Below, in pieces: positions 31,262-42,422 of a stretch of DNA of 64,000 bases. The translations under genes and the position numbers were made by a program. The notes under the pieces are model-generated. The model saw only the letters and a list, made by a program, of their open reading frames with translations, had not been told where the DNA came from and searched no databases. Source of the stretch: Chromatiaceae bacterium (lineage in GTDB: Bacteria; Pseudomonadota; Gammaproteobacteria; Chromatiales; Chromatiaceae); assembly GCA_007693535.1 (NCBI GenBank), contig REDK01000093.1, positions 29,540 through 93,539 of the forward strand, written 5' to 3'. The stretch's first letter is position 1. Each line of letters opens with the position of its first letter.

Positions 31262-32032
31262 TCAACGCACGATGCTGCGACTGCTGTTGGCAACAAACTC
31301 GGCTAGACAGACGAGTTCCGGATGCTGTGCGGCGCTGGTCCGGATGGCAGCGATAGCCGCCTCCAAGCGCATGCCGGAGAGATACAACAGGCGATAGGCG
31401 CGACGGATGGCACTGATCGACTCGGCGCTGAAGCCACGTCGGCGCAGCCCCTCAGCATTGATGCCGCGGGGCACTGCCGGATGTCCGTCGATAGTGATAT
31501 AGGGGGGGACATCCTTGGTGATAGCCGACCCCATTGCACTGAAGCTGTGGGCGCCGATGCGGCAGAACTGGTGCACGATGGTAAAGCCGCCAAGGATCGC
31601 CCAGTCGTCGATTACCACGTGCCCGCCCAGCGAGGCGGCATTGGCCATGATGACATGGTTGCCCACCACGCAGTCATGGGCGACATGGACATAGGCCATA
31701 AACAGGTTGTCGCTACCGATACGGGTCTCACCACGATCCTGCTCCGTGCCACGATGAATCGTGGCACCCTCGCGGATGACATTGCGATCGCCAATCACCA
31801 GGCGGGTCAGCTCGCCCTGATACTTCTTGTCCTGGGGGTCTTCGCCCACCGAGGCAAACTGATAGATGCGATTATCGCTGCCGATCTCGGTGGGACCGCG
31901 CAGCACGGCGTGGGGGCCGATGCGCGTGCCACGGCCAATGCGGACTGCCTCGCCGATGACTGCAAATGGGCCGATCTCGACCTGTTCGTCGAGTTGGGCG
32001 GACGCCGCAATGACCGCACTCGGGTGGATCAA
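31262..32032 (-). CDS. lpxA: UDP-N-acetylglucosamine O-acyltransferase
   Basis: MIHPSAVIAASAQLDEQVEIGPFAVIGEAV; left-handed beta-helix hexapeptides; HDCVVGNHVIMANAASLGGHV. Confidence 0.97.
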   Translation of the reverse strand: MIHPSAVIAASAQLDEQVEIGPFAVIGEAVRIGRGTRIGPHAVLRGPTEIGSDNRIYQFASVGEDPQDKKYQGELTRLVIGDRNVIREGATIHRGTEQDRGETRIGSDNLFMAYVHVAHDCVVGNHVIMANAASLGGHVVIDDWAILGGFTIVHQFCRIGAHSFSAMGSAITKDVPPYITIDGHPAVPRGINAEGLRRRGFSAESISAIRRAYRLLYLSGMRLEAAIAAIRTSAAQHPELVCLAEFVANSSRSIVR

Positions 32033-32035
32033 GGT

Positions 32036-32470
32036 TCAAAAATCCCGCGCGGTGCACATGATGTCGGCGGTGGCGACAATGCGACCATCTACGCGGGCCT
32101 CGCCAGCAAATTTCCAGATCCCGCGTTTGACATGCCGCACGGTCACCGCCAGAAACAACTGATCACCCGGCTCCACCGGCCGCTTGAAGCGCGCCCGATC
32201 GATGCCGACAAAATAGTACAAGGCCTTTTCGCCCACCTCTTCCGGACGCGACTCCATGGCCAGCAGGCCGGTCGCCTGAGCCATTGCCTCGATAATCAAC
32301 ACGCCGGGCATCACCGGCCGCACGGGAAAGTGTCCGGCAAAATAGGGCTCGTTGAAGGTCACATTCTTGAGACCGAGCAGACGAGCGTTGGGCTCAAATT
32401 CAAGCACCTTGTCAATCAGCAGAAAGGGATAGCGGTGCGGCAGCAGGCTCAGCACCTTATGAATATCCAT
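32036..32470 (-). CDS. fabZ: 3-hydroxyacyl-ACP dehydratase
   Basis: [59 protein letters not shown]. Confidence 0.97.
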   Translation of the reverse strand: MDIHKVLSLLPHRYPFLLIDKVLEFEPNARLLGLKNVTFNEPYFAGHFPVRPVMPGVLIIEAMAQATGLLAMESRPEEVGEKALYYFVGIDRARFKRPVEPGDQLFLAVTVRHVKRGIWKFAGEARVDGRIVATADIMCTARDF

Positions 32471-32590
32471 GGTAATCAATGCCACCTCCAGCGAAGCGAG
32501 GAGCCGCCACCGCGACCACCAGTGTGCGGATCACCGGTCGGGCCGGGCGGGAGCCAAAACATCTGCATCCGGGCGCGCGCCGGCCGACTG

Positions 32591-33643
32591 TCATTCTTCA
32601 CCCTCGTCATCGCCGCGCGCAACCCGAGCCAGGGTCGCCTCGAGCCGCTGCACGCGCCGGGTCAAATCATCGAGATGCCGAAACCTGGCGACATTGCGAC
32701 GCCAGTCGGCATTAGCCATGGCGGGGATGCCGCTACTGTAAACACCGGGGCTGGCAACCGAGCGCGTGACCATCGCCATGCCGGTAAAATGAACGCCATC
32801 CGCAATACGCAGATGCCCGGCCATACCCACCGCCCCGGCAACGCTGCAGTTGCGGCCGATCTGCGTGGAACCAGAGATACCCGAGCAGGCGGCCATGGCC
32901 GTGTTCTCGCCGATCTGTACGTTATGGCCGATCTGAATGAGATTGTCGAGTTTGACCCCGTTGGCGATCACCGTTTCGCCAATTGCCCCACGATCCACAG
33001 CAGTATTGGTGCCAATCTCGACATCATTGCCGATGCGCACCCGCCCAATCTGTGGTATGCGCACCCAGCGCTCCCCGTCGCGGGCAAAACCGAACCCGTC
33101 GCGCCCAATCACCGCCCCTGGATGTAGTAGAACCCGCTCACCGACTAACGACCCGGCACAGACGGTGACTGCCGCCACCAGACGACTGCCCGCCCCGATT
33201 CGGCTGTCCCGCTGCAGGATACAGCCGGGACCGATCTCCGCCGCAGACCCGATCACCACGCCGGCCTCGATGACGCACAACGGACCAACTGCTGCACTCG
33301 GATCGATCTGCGCATCTGCGTCGATGACCGCGCTCGGATGACAACCCGGGGCGGGGCGGACCCGCGGATGGATGATCTCCAAGGCGCGTGCGAAGGTCAG
33401 ATAGGGATTGGGGCTGACCAGACAGGGACAGGGAGCATCTCCGACATACTCGCTGTCGAGGATGACCGCGCCGGCATCAGTCCTGCGCAGTGCCGTCAGA
33501 TATTTGCGGGAAGCGAATAAGGTCAGGCAACCGGAATCAGCGTCCTCGACTGCGGCAACCCGCTCGATTAGGACATCGCCGCTGCCGACGAACTCCACGC
33601 CCAGCTGAGCAGCCAGGGCGCGGGCGGAGATAGGCGTGGTCAT
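32591..33643 (-). CDS. lpxD: UDP-3-O-acylglucosamine N-acyltransferase
   Basis: MTTPISARALAAQLGVEFVGSGDVLIERVAAVEDADSGCLTLFASRKY; hexapeptide repeats; HNVQIGENTAMAACSGISGSTQIG. Confidence 0.95.
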   Translation of the reverse strand: MTTPISARALAAQLGVEFVGSGDVLIERVAAVEDADSGCLTLFASRKYLTALRRTDAGAVILDSEYVGDAPCPCLVSPNPYLTFARALEIIHPRVRPAPGCHPSAVIDADAQIDPSAAVGPLCVIEAGVVIGSAAEIGPGCILQRDSRIGAGSRLVAAVTVCAGSLVGERVLLHPGAVIGRDGFGFARDGERWVRIPQIGRVRIGNDVEIGTNTAVDRGAIGETVIANGVKLDNLIQIGHNVQIGENTAMAACSGISGSTQIGRNCSVAGAVGMAGHLRIADGVHFTGMAMVTRSVASPGVYSSGIPAMANADWRRNVARFRHLDDLTRRVQRLEATLARVARGDDEGEE

Positions 33644-33674
33644 CGCAGACGGAGGTTGCTGCTGCAAACCGGGG

Positions 33675-34190
33675 TCATTGCCGGCCAAACTGCGCTGTCA
33701 AACGCTCGATGACCTCGGCCGAGATATCAACGCGCTCGCTGAAATAGACGACCCCCTCACTGAGGATCAGGTCGATCTCCTTCTCCCTGGCGATCTGCTG
33801 CACCACCTCCTCGACTTGCTTGACCAGCTTGGTGCGCAGGTCGGTTTGGCGCAGGGCAAAGTCTTCCTGGACCTCGGCGCGTTCATAGCGCAAGCGCCGG
33901 TTGCGGGCCCGAATATCGTTTTGCAGACGCGTGAGTTCATCCTGGCTCATCAAGGCGCCGTCACGCTCGAGCCGGTCATTGAGGCGATCGATATCCTCCT
34001 GTTGCTGACGCAGCGCCGCCTCCCGTTCGCGGATCTCGGCGCTCAGCATGTTACGGGCCGACTCGTACTGCGGCGATTCCTCGACGATGCGAGTCGGATC
34101 GATCACTGCGATGCGCAGGTCGGCAGCCGCAGCGGCCATGAACACCTGCGCCGTCAGCAGCGCGAACAGAAAAGCCGAAGAGGTTCGCAT
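33675..34190 (-). CDS. skp: OmpH/Skp family periplasmic chaperone
   Basis: Signal peptide, IAVIDPTRIVEESPQYESARNML, charged coiled coil; between bamA and lpxD. Confidence 0.92.
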   Translation of the reverse strand: MRTSSAFLFALLTAQVFMAAAAADLRIAVIDPTRIVEESPQYESARNMLSAEIREREAALRQQQEDIDRLNDRLERDGALMSQDELTRLQNDIRARNRRLRYERAEVQEDFALRQTDLRTKLVKQVEEVVQQIAREKEIDLILSEGVVYFSERVDISAEVIERLTAQFGRQ

Positions 34191-34199
34191 GATGTCGGA

Positions 34200-36521
34200 T
34201 CAGAAGGCCTGGCCGAAGGAAAACTGGAACATCTGCTCGTCATCGCCGTCTTTGGCATTCAGCGGTTGGGCCACGCTCAGGGTCAGTGCCCCGACCGGAG
34301 ACAACCAGGCGAACGAGAGGCCAGCCGAATAACGAATCTCGCCGAGGTCCAACCCGGTCGGCTCCACCAAGCGACTGCTGCCCGTCCACCAGACATTACC
34401 GAAATCGAGGAAGGCGCCCAGCCGTACCGTGCGCCAGGCATCGCCAGCGAAGGGCGGCGGAAACAGCAGATCAACTCCGCCGGTCACCTTGGTATTACCG
34501 CCAACTGGATCGTTCAGGAAACGCTCCCGCGGCCCCAGGGTATTCGCCTGAAACCCCCGTACTGAGGCCGGGCCGCCGGCGAAATAGTTCTCGAAGAACG
34601 GCATATCGGTCGTGCTGCCATAGCCATCGCCGTAACCGACATCCGCACGCAGACTGAGAGTATAGCGATCTGTCAGCGGTACATACTGGCGGCCACGCCA
34701 GGCCAGCCGATAATACTGCAGGTCGCTACCCGGTACCGCCAACTCGCCGACCAATCGCTGCCAGGTGCCGCGGCTAGGAAAGAGCGCGGTATCGCGGGTA
34801 TCCTTAGTGTAGGATAGGGTGATAAAGAAGTCGTTGAACTGACTGCCGTTATCGATGACGAACTGCTGGGCCAGGGGCGATATCCCGGCAAAGAAGTGGG
34901 TATATTGATAGGCGGCGCCGAAGCCGAAGTTACTGGTATCCGAGATGGGCACCGAAAAATTGATCGCGGCGCGGCCGACATCGGTCGAGTAATCGGCACC
35001 GACGAAACGGTCGAAATCAGTCGTGCGATAGCTCAGATCGAAACTGCGGCTAATACCATCCACCGTGAAATAGGGATTGGTATAGGACAGTTGATAGAGC
35101 TGGGTATCACGGCTGGTATTGAAGGCGAGTGACAGGCGTTTGCCGGTACCCAGGAAGTTGTTCTGGCTGATACTTGCATTGAACAGCACACCCTGCGCCT
35201 GAGAATAGCCGATACCCGCCATCAGGTTCCCCGATGGCTGCTCCCGCACCGACACCACGACGTCCACTTGATCAGGAGAACCGGGCACCGCTGGGGTCTC
35301 GATGTTGACTTGCTCGAAGAAGCCGAGACGCTGCAGCCTCTCGCGCGATCGCTTGACCAGTTCGGTGGAAAACCAAGCCGTCTCCAACTGGCGCATCTCC
35401 CGTCGTAGCACTTCGTCGCGGGTGCGGGTGTTGCCGCGCATCTGAATCCGCCGCACATAGACTCGCTGGCCGGGATCAATGAAAAAGGTGATGGCGACGA
35501 GCTGGTTCTCGGCATCGAGCTCCGGCACGGTATTGACGTTGGCAAAGGCATAGCCGGCGCTGCCGAGAAGTTCGGATATCCGCTCGGCGCTCTCAGCAGC
35601 GGCTTTGCGCGAGAACACCTCGCCCCGGCTCAAATGGATGAGCGGGAAGATCTCGGTCGTTGGCACCGGTGGCTCGCCAGCGAGGCGGATGTCGCTGACC
35701 CGAAACACCTCGCCCTCGTCGATGACGATCGTGATATAGATATCGTTGCGATCGGGGCTGATCGAGACCTGCGTAGAGGTGATCTCGAAATTGATGAAGC
35801 CACGGTCGAGGTAAAACGAGCGCAGCGCCTCGAGGTCACCCGCCAGCTTTGGCTTGGAGTACCTGTCGTTACGGCTGTAAAAAGAGTGCCAGCGGCTGGT
35901 ACCGAGGGAAAATTCGCGCAGCAGCTCGCGGTTGGTAAAGGCCTGGTTACCGACGATATTGATCTGACGGATACGTGCGGTCAGTCCCTCATTGATATCG
36001 ATCCGCACGGCGACCCGGTTGCGCTCAAGCGGCGAGACGGTGGATTCGATACCGACCCCGTATTTGCCGGCAGCGAAATACTGCCGTTGTACTTCTTGCT
36101 CGATGCGGTCGAGCACTGCCGGATTGAACACGCGCCCTTCTTCGAGACCAATCTCGGTAAGCCCCTGCTTGAGGGCATCGGTCTTGAGGAGGCGATTGCC
36201 GGAAATATCGATCTGCGCCACCGCAGGTCGCTCGCGAACCGCCACCACCAGCACGTCTCCCTCGCGCTCGACGGCGACGTCACTGAAGAAGCCGGTTGCG
36301 AACAGGGAGCGGATGATCTCGGCGCTAACGCCATCGCCGACGGTATCGCCGACCTGCACCGGCAGGTAATTGAAGACGGTGCCGGCCGCGATGCGTTGCA
36401 GGCCATCGACGCGAATATCCGCAATCTGAAAGGGCTCGGCTAACGCCAGGAACGGCGTACCGAGCAGCGCAGCGGCGAGGGCACTCCTAAGCCGCCGGGC
36501 ACAACAACGACAATGGGACAA
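34200..36521 (-). CDS. bamA: Outer membrane protein assembly factor BamA
   Basis: FQIADIRVDGLQRIAAGTVFNYLPVQVGD POTRA; C-terminal barrel FENYFAGGPASVRGFQANTLGPR ... MFQFSFGQAF. Confidence 0.97.
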   Translation of the reverse strand: MSHCRCCARRLRSALAAALLGTPFLALAEPFQIADIRVDGLQRIAAGTVFNYLPVQVGDTVGDGVSAEIIRSLFATGFFSDVAVEREGDVLVVAVRERPAVAQIDISGNRLLKTDALKQGLTEIGLEEGRVFNPAVLDRIEQEVQRQYFAAGKYGVGIESTVSPLERNRVAVRIDINEGLTARIRQINIVGNQAFTNRELLREFSLGTSRWHSFYSRNDRYSKPKLAGDLEALRSFYLDRGFINFEITSTQVSISPDRNDIYITIVIDEGEVFRVSDIRLAGEPPVPTTEIFPLIHLSRGEVFSRKAAAESAERISELLGSAGYAFANVNTVPELDAENQLVAITFFIDPGQRVYVRRIQMRGNTRTRDEVLRREMRQLETAWFSTELVKRSRERLQRLGFFEQVNIETPAVPGSPDQVDVVVSVREQPSGNLMAGIGYSQAQGVLFNASISQNNFLGTGKRLSLAFNTSRDTQLYQLSYTNPYFTVDGISRSFDLSYRTTDFDRFVGADYSTDVGRAAINFSVPISDTSNFGFGAAYQYTHFFAGISPLAQQFVIDNGSQFNDFFITLSYTKDTRDTALFPSRGTWQRLVGELAVPGSDLQYYRLAWRGRQYVPLTDRYTLSLRADVGYGDGYGSTTDMPFFENYFAGGPASVRGFQANTLGPRERFLNDPVGGNTKVTGGVDLLFPPPFAGDAWRTVRLGAFLDFGNVWWTGSSRLVEPTGLDLGEIRYSAGLSFAWLSPVGALTLSVAQPLNAKDGDDEQMFQFSFGQAF

Positions 36522-36704
36522 GGTTTACCCCCCCGCGGACGGGATACTGGCTTCGGTGGGCCGGTACCGGTGTGCAGCCCGCACCCCGACCACCGGGGGC
36601 TAGCCGAGTCGGCGCCTGACGTTGCGCAGATGCCACATGCGGCCGCAGCCCAACGAAGCGAAGCTCCAACCGTAAAGGCGGGGAGTATAAGTGATCCGGC
36701 GCGA

Positions 36705-38069
36705 CTAGCCCAGCAAACGGGCGATGTCGACGTAGAAGGCGAGTGTCATCAACGATAGCAGCAACGCCAGGCCGATCTGCTGACTGCGTGCCTGGACGGC
36801 CTCCGGGACCGGCCGCCCGATCACGCCTTCGATGGCAAAGAACATCAAGTGACCGCCGTCGAGGATCGGAATCGGTAACAGGTTGAGTAGTCCAAGGCTG
36901 ACACTGAGCATTGCCAGGAACTTCACGAAGGCCTCGAGCCCGAAGCTCGCGGTCTTACCAGCCGTATCGGCGATGCCGATCGGACTGCTGATGTTGTCCA
37001 CCGAGGCACGGCCGACCAGCATACGACCGATGATGCGCAGGGTAAGCACCGAGAGATCGGTGACGCGCCAGGTGGCCTCGCCGAGGGCCGCGATGGGGCC
37101 GTAGCGCACGGTGATGCCGAGATCGTCGGCGCCATCCTCGGGCCATTGGACACCCGCGCCGATGCGTCCGACCCGCTCCCCGCCCTCGTCCCGGCCGGCT
37201 GGGACGAGATCCACCGTCAAGACCTGACCGTCGCGATCTATCTCCAGCAACAGTGGCTGATCGGGGCTTCGTTTGATCGCTGCCACCAGTGCGATCCAGT
37301 CTGCCACCGGCTCGGCGTCAACGGCGATGATCCGATCGCCAAGCTGCAGTCCAGCGCGCTCAGCGGGGTCTCCCGGGACGAGTTCACCGATGACGGCCGG
37401 CAGCGGAATCGACAGCCCCTGCAGCCCTACATTCGCTAGGAACGCGCGGCCCGGGTCGAGTCCACGAAGCTGGTCGCCCGGGATCACGCGAGTCAGTGAC
37501 TGGCCGCGACTGTCCTGGACCTCGACCGGCAGATCTTTGCCGTCCAGGGCACCAGCCATCAGCCGGAACCAGACCGCGCTCCAGGTCGGTGTAGCGCGTT
37601 CGCCAACAGAATCGATGTGGTCGCCGGGCAGGAAACCGGCCGCCGCCGCAACCGAGTTTGGCGCCACAGCACCGACCTCCGGGGGCAGCCCGCTCTCGCC
37701 GCTGACCAGGACCAGCCAGTAGATAAGGATCGCGAACAGGAAATTGGCGACCGGCCCGGCCAGAACGATGAGGGTACGCTTCCACAGGCGCTGCCGATTG
37801 AAAGACTGCCCAAGCTCGGCGGCTGGGACGGGTTCCTCACGCTCGTCGAGCATCTTGACGTAGCCGCCCAACGGAATCGCTGCGATCACGTACTCGGTCG
37901 GGTCGCGGCGGCGGCGCCAGGTCAAGAGCGGCCGACCGAAGCCAACCGAGAAGCGCAACACCTTCACGCCGAGCCTGCGCGCCACCCAGAAGTGGCCGAA
38001 CTCGTGCACCGTCACCAGGATCAGGATGGCGACCAGGAAGGCGAGGATGGTGTTGACCAGTGCGGGCAT
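36705..38069 (-). CDS. rseP: RIP metalloprotease RseP
   Basis: ILVTVHEFGHFWVARRLGVKVLRFSVGFGRPL (HEFGH), PDZ regions, LPIPILDGGHLMF. Confidence 0.96.
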   Translation of the reverse strand: MPALVNTILAFLVAILILVTVHEFGHFWVARRLGVKVLRFSVGFGRPLLTWRRRRDPTEYVIAAIPLGGYVKMLDEREEPVPAAELGQSFNRQRLWKRTLIVLAGPVANFLFAILIYWLVLVSGESGLPPEVGAVAPNSVAAAAGFLPGDHIDSVGERATPTWSAVWFRLMAGALDGKDLPVEVQDSRGQSLTRVIPGDQLRGLDPGRAFLANVGLQGLSIPLPAVIGELVPGDPAERAGLQLGDRIIAVDAEPVADWIALVAAIKRSPDQPLLLEIDRDGQVLTVDLVPAGRDEGGERVGRIGAGVQWPEDGADDLGITVRYGPIAALGEATWRVTDLSVLTLRIIGRMLVGRASVDNISSPIGIADTAGKTASFGLEAFVKFLAMLSVSLGLLNLLPIPILDGGHLMFFAIEGVIGRPVPEAVQARSQQIGLALLLSLMTLAFYVDIARLLG

Positions 38070-38071
38070 GC

Positions 38072-39259
38072 TCAGAGGACCCGCCCGGCGACGAATTGTT
38101 CCGCCAACGCGCGGGCCTCGGCATCGATCGCGAGCACCTGTTCCAGGCCGTCGGCCGCCACCGGTGCGCTCGGCAGCGCATCAAGGGTGCGCTCGACCAC
38201 CTTCGGGATTGCCGAGAAGCCGATGCGCCCGTCCAGGAAGGCAGCCACGGCCACCTCGTTGGCAGCGTTGAGGACTGCCGGGGCAGTCCCGCCTTCGGCC
38301 GCGGCCCGGTAAGCCAGACGCAGACAGGGGAAGCGATCAGGTGCCGGGGGCTCGAAATCCAGGCGGGCAATGGCGAAGATATCTAACGCCGCGACGCCGG
38401 CGGCCATGCGTTCGGGCCAGGCCAGGGCGTGGGCGATAGGGGTGCGCATATCGGGGTTACCGAGCTGAGCCAGCACTGAGCCATCGGAATATTGCACCAT
38501 CGAGTGGATCACACTCTGCGGATGGACGACGACCTGAATCCGCTCCGCGGTAGTCGCAAACAACCAGCAGGCCTCAATGATCTCCAGGCCCTTGTTCATC
38601 ATGGTCGCCGAGTCCACCGAGATCTTGCGGCCCATCCGCCAGTTGGGATGGGCACAGGCCTGTTCCGGCGTCACCGTCGCCAATTCCGCTGCCGGCCACT
38701 GACGAAACGGCCCGCCGGAGGCAGTGAGGAGGATGCGCTCGACACCGCTGGCCGGCAGCCCATCGCGATGCCGGGGCGGCAGGCACTGAAAGATCGCATT
38801 GTGCTCGCTATCGATCGGCAGCAGAGTCGCCCCGTGTTCCACTGCTGCCTGCATCACGATGGCCCCGGCCACGACCAAGGCCTCCTTGTTCGCGAGCAAC
38901 ACCCGCTTGCCGGCGCGGGTTGCGGCCAACGTGGATAGTAGACCGGCGGCACCGACGATAGCCGCCATCACATAATCCACCTCGGGCAGAGTGGCAACGG
39001 CCTCCAATGCCGCGGCCCCGCCGAGCACCTCGGGCGGGCCACTCATGCCCGCGAGTTGCTTGCGCAGCCGTTCCGCAGCCTCGGTGTCGGCCATCACCGC
39101 ATAGCGTGGACGCACCTGTCGGCATTGTTCGGCCATGCGTTCGACATTGCGATGCGCCGCCAGGGCGATGACCCGGAAGCGCTCGGGATGACGTTGGACG
39201 ACATCCAGGGTACTGACACCAATGGAGCCGGTGGAGCCGAGCACGGCGATTCCGATCAT
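38072..39259 (-). CDS. dxr: 1-deoxy-D-xylulose 5-phosphate reductoisomerase
   Basis: [62 protein letters not shown]. Confidence 0.97.
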   Translation of the reverse strand: MIGIAVLGSTGSIGVSTLDVVQRHPERFRVIALAAHRNVERMAEQCRQVRPRYAVMADTEAAERLRKQLAGMSGPPEVLGGAAALEAVATLPEVDYVMAAIVGAAGLLSTLAATRAGKRVLLANKEALVVAGAIVMQAAVEHGATLLPIDSEHNAIFQCLPPRHRDGLPASGVERILLTASGGPFRQWPAAELATVTPEQACAHPNWRMGRKISVDSATMMNKGLEIIEACWLFATTAERIQVVVHPQSVIHSMVQYSDGSVLAQLGNPDMRTPIAHALAWPERMAAGVAALDIFAIARLDFEPPAPDRFPCLRLAYRAAAEGGTAPAVLNAANEVAVAAFLDGRIGFSAIPKVVERTLDALPSAPVAADGLEQVLAIDAEARALAEQFVAGRVL

Positions 39260-40137
39260 ACCCCCCCCTGTAACCAGAGCACCCCGAACACAAAGACGGG
39301 AGCCGCTGCGGTAATGCTATCGACCCGGTCAAGCATGCCGCCGTGCCCCGGGAGCAGGGCACCGGCGTCCTTCAGACCACGACGGCGCTTGAGCAGGCTC
39401 TCGTAAAGATCACCGACGATCGACGCCAGCGCGGTCAATCCGCTGATCAGGACTAGACCCAGCGTTGCACCCATTGGCAACCGTAACAGCAAGGCCAGCA
39501 CGAGCCCCCACAGTGCCGCACCGACCATTGCCCCGTACAGCCCCGCCCAGGTCTTGCCCGGACTCAAGTTGGGGGCGAGCTTGCGGCGACCCCAGCGGCG
39601 GCCGACGAAATAGGCTGCCGAGTCAGCGATCCAGGTCAATACCAGCACGGCCAGCACCAGTACCGGTCCAGGGCCAGCCCCCAGTGCTGTACTCCCGTGC
39701 AGATGGGTCAAGGCCAACCACGGCACCAGCAACACCAACACCCCGACTGGAATCAGGGCTGGTTCCAGCGGCGGTGCAGGCGGCACCTCTCGGATCCGTG
39801 CCAACACCAGGGCGAGCAGCAACCACCACATCACCGCCGCGCCGATCAACCATACATCCCAGACGCGCCCGAGCCCGAACCAGACCAGCACCAGCAGCAG
39901 CAGAATGCCGCCGACATAGATGATCCGCCCGCGCCGGTCGCTCAGGCCGATCAGACCGGCCCATTCCCAGGCGCCGAGGAGTACGAAGACAGACATCGCC
40001 AGAGCAAAGCCTGGTGTCGGCAAGAGCAGAACTGCCAGGGTGACGGCCGGGATCAGAGCACCCGCCGTCAACAGGCGTTGACGCAGGCTATGACTGACAA
40101 GGAGTGCTCGCGTCACACTAGGCCTCAGCCAACGCAT
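39256..40137 (-). CDS. cdsA: Phosphatidate cytidylyltransferase
   Basis: [63 protein letters not shown]; start trimmed. Confidence 0.95.
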   Translation of the reverse strand: MRWLRPSVTRALLVSHSLRQRLLTAGALIPAVTLAVLLLPTPGFALAMSVFVLLGAWEWAGLIGLSDRRGRIIYVGGILLLLVLVWFGLGRVWDVWLIGAAVMWWLLLALVLARIREVPPAPPLEPALIPVGVLVLLVPWLALTHLHGSTALGAGPGPVLVLAVLVLTWIADSAAYFVGRRWGRRKLAPNLSPGKTWAGLYGAMVGAALWGLVLALLLRLPMGATLGLVLISGLTALASIVGDLYESLLKRRRGLKDAGALLPGHGGMLDRVDSITAAAPVFVFGVLWLQGGV

Positions 40138-40888
40138 TGACCTGCTCGCCAGTGAGGCCGAAACGGCGCTGCCGGCGGGAGAAATCGTTGAGGGCGGCGA
40201 GATACGCATCGCCGTCGAACTCTGGCCACATGAGATCGGAGAAATACAGCTCGGTGTAGGCACATTGCCAGAGCAGAAAATTGCTGATGCGCTTCTCGCC
40301 GCCGGTACGGATAAACAGGTCTGGGTCTGGTGCATCCGCACAGGACAGGCGAGCGGCGATGGCTTGTTCGTCGATCTGTTCCGGCAGCAGCCGCTGTTCA
40401 GCCACCTCTAAAGCAAGTGCCCGCACGGCCTGCGTGATGTCCCAGCGCCCGCCATAGTTCGCAGCGATCTGCAGGATCAGCGTGCTGTTGTTGCGGGTGA
40501 CCCGTTCGGCCTCGCGCACCTGTCGCTGCAACTTCTCGGAGAAGGCCGACAGGTCACCGATAATACGCAGGCGCACATCGTGCTCCATGAGCCGGTTAAT
40601 CTCTACGCGCAGGGTATTGAGGAACAGCTCCATCAGCAGGCTGACTTCGGTCTGTGGTCGCCGCCAGTTCTCGCTGCTGAAGGCAAACAGGGTCAGCACC
40701 TCGATACCGCAGCGCACGCTCTGCTCGACCACCGCGCGCACGCTTCTGGCCCCAGCCCGGTGCCCCTGGGTCCGCGGCAGCCCACGCTGCCGGGCCCAGC
40801 GCCCGTTACCATCCATGATAATTGCAACGTGGAGTGGGAAGCGCTGCTGCCCGGGATCGCCACCGCCGACCGATTTCGAGTTGCTCAC
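40118..40888 (-). CDS. uppS: Isoprenyl (undecaprenyl diphosphate) synthase
   Basis: HVAIIMDGNGRWARQRGLPRTQGHRAGARSVR; DLFIRTGGEKRISNFLLWQCAYTELYFSDLMWPEF. Confidence 0.97.
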   Translation of the reverse strand: MSNSKSVGGGDPGQQRFPLHVAIIMDGNGRWARQRGLPRTQGHRAGARSVRAVVEQSVRCGIEVLTLFAFSSENWRRPQTEVSLLMELFLNTLRVEINRLMEHDVRLRIIGDLSAFSEKLQRQVREAERVTRNNSTLILQIAANYGGRWDITQAVRALALEVAEQRLLPEQIDEQAIAARLSCADAPDPDLFIRTGGEKRISNFLLWQCAYTELYFSDLMWPEFDGDAYLAALNDFSRRQRRFGLTGEQVNALAEA

Positions 40889-40929
40889 TGCTGTTGAAGG
40901 AGCCAGATTGACAGAATGGCAAGAAGCGG

Positions 40930-41487
40930 TCAGATCGCCATCAGGTCTGCTTCTTTTTCCTCTAGGATCAGATCGATCTCCTTGACATACTGGTCGGTCA
41001 GTTTTTGGATGAGATCCTGGCCGCGACGCTCGTCGTCCTCGGAGATAAGCTTTTCCTTGACTGCCTCCTTGAGTTCGCTATTGGCATCGCGCCGGATATT
41101 ACGTACTGCGACCCGGGCCTGTTCGGCCTCGTGGCGGGCAATCCGCTGCAGATCGCGGCGACGCTCTTCGGTCAGTGGTGGCATCGGCACCCGGATGACG
41201 GTGCCGGCAGTGTTAGGGTTGATGCCGAGGTCGGACTGGATCAGTCCCTTCTCCACCACCTGCACCATATTGCGTTCCCACGGGGTGACAGTCAGCGTAC
41301 GGGCATCCTCGACCGCCACGTTGGCGACCTGACTGATTGGTACCTCGCTGCCATAGTAAGTGACCTTGATATGGTCGAGCAGCGACGGATGAGCACGACC
41401 GGTGCGGATCTTGGCCAGCTCATGGCGGAGCGCCTCGGCACTCTTGGCCATCCGCCCGGCGGCGTCTTGCTTGATGTCGTTGATCAT
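40930..41487 (-). CDS. frr: Ribosome recycling factor
   Basis: [46 protein letters not shown]. Confidence 0.97.
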   Translation of the reverse strand: MINDIKQDAAGRMAKSAEALRHELAKIRTGRAHPSLLDHIKVTYYGSEVPISQVANVAVEDARTLTVTPWERNMVQVVEKGLIQSDLGINPNTAGTVIRVPMPPLTEERRRDLQRIARHEAEQARVAVRNIRRDANSELKEAVKEKLISEDDERRGQDLIQKLTDQYVKEIDLILEEKEADLMAI

Positions 41488-42221
41488 GGTTCGTTACCCG
41501 GTTCCACCAGCGATCCGATATCCTCACCTGCAGCGACCCGGATTAGGGCGCCCGGCTCGTAAATGTTCATGACCCGAAGCGGAATACCGTTGTCGCGGCA
41601 CAGGATCAGGGCAGTCGTGTCCATCACCCGCAGGCGTTCACTGATCGCCTGATCGTAGGTAAGCCGCTTGTATAAGCGGGCCGCGGGGTTGGTCACCGGG
41701 TCGTCGGAATAGACCCCATCGACCTTGGTGGCCTTGACCAGGAGATCCGCCTCGATCTCCACCGCGCGCAGGCTGGCGGCCGAATCGGTGGTAAAAAAAG
41801 GGTTGCCGGTACCGGCGGCGAAGATAGTCACCCGGCCCTTCTCAAGATGGCGCAGGGCGCGCCGGCGGATGAAATCCTCGCACAGGGCGTTGACCTTGAG
41901 CGCCGACATCACCCGGGTCGCGACTCCGACCCGCTCCAGTGCATCCTGCATCACTAGGGCATTCATGATCGTGGCCAGCATCCCCATATAGTCGCCGGTG
42001 ACGCGGTCCATACCGCGTGCTGCCAGCGCCGCGCCGCGAAAGATGTTGCCGCCGCCGATCACGAGTGCCAGTTGGACACCGGTCGCGGCCGTCGCGCGAA
42101 TCTCATCGGCCAGGCGCGCGAGCAGGACGGGGTCGATCGTCTCTTGCACCCCCGACCTGCTGCCTAGCAAGGCCTCGCCGCTCAGTTTCAGCAGCATGCG
42201 GCGATAGGGTAAGGGGGTCAC
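41484..42221 (-). CDS. pyrH: Uridylate kinase
   Basis: [53 protein letters not shown]. Confidence 0.97.
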   Translation of the reverse strand: MTPLPYRRMLLKLSGEALLGSRSGVQETIDPVLLARLADEIRATAATGVQLALVIGGGNIFRGAALAARGMDRVTGDYMGMLATIMNALVMQDALERVGVATRVMSALKVNALCEDFIRRRALRHLEKGRVTIFAAGTGNPFFTTDSAASLRAVEIEADLLVKATKVDGVYSDDPVTNPAARLYKRLTYDQAISERLRVMDTTALILCRDNGIPLRVMNIYEPGALIRVAAGEDIGSLVEPGNEP

Positions 42222-42422
42222 GGCAGGGCGTCTCCAGTGCGGACGTTATAGTCGCAAATCGATCGACGGATATACTACCGCGGTGCCTGCCAAGACGCGC
42301 GACGCCCCCGCAAGACCCGCGGCGAAGCCATAGTAGCGGTTCGGCAGTAACATCGATACCACACAGCTGGCCGGCCCGAGCAGGCGAGCCGTGGCCGCAT
42401 CCTAAGCGCGATTCTGCTGTGT

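Noticed and set aside
31322-33127. 601-aa plus-strand ORF
   Set aside because: Antisense shadow spanning lpxA, fabZ and lpxD.
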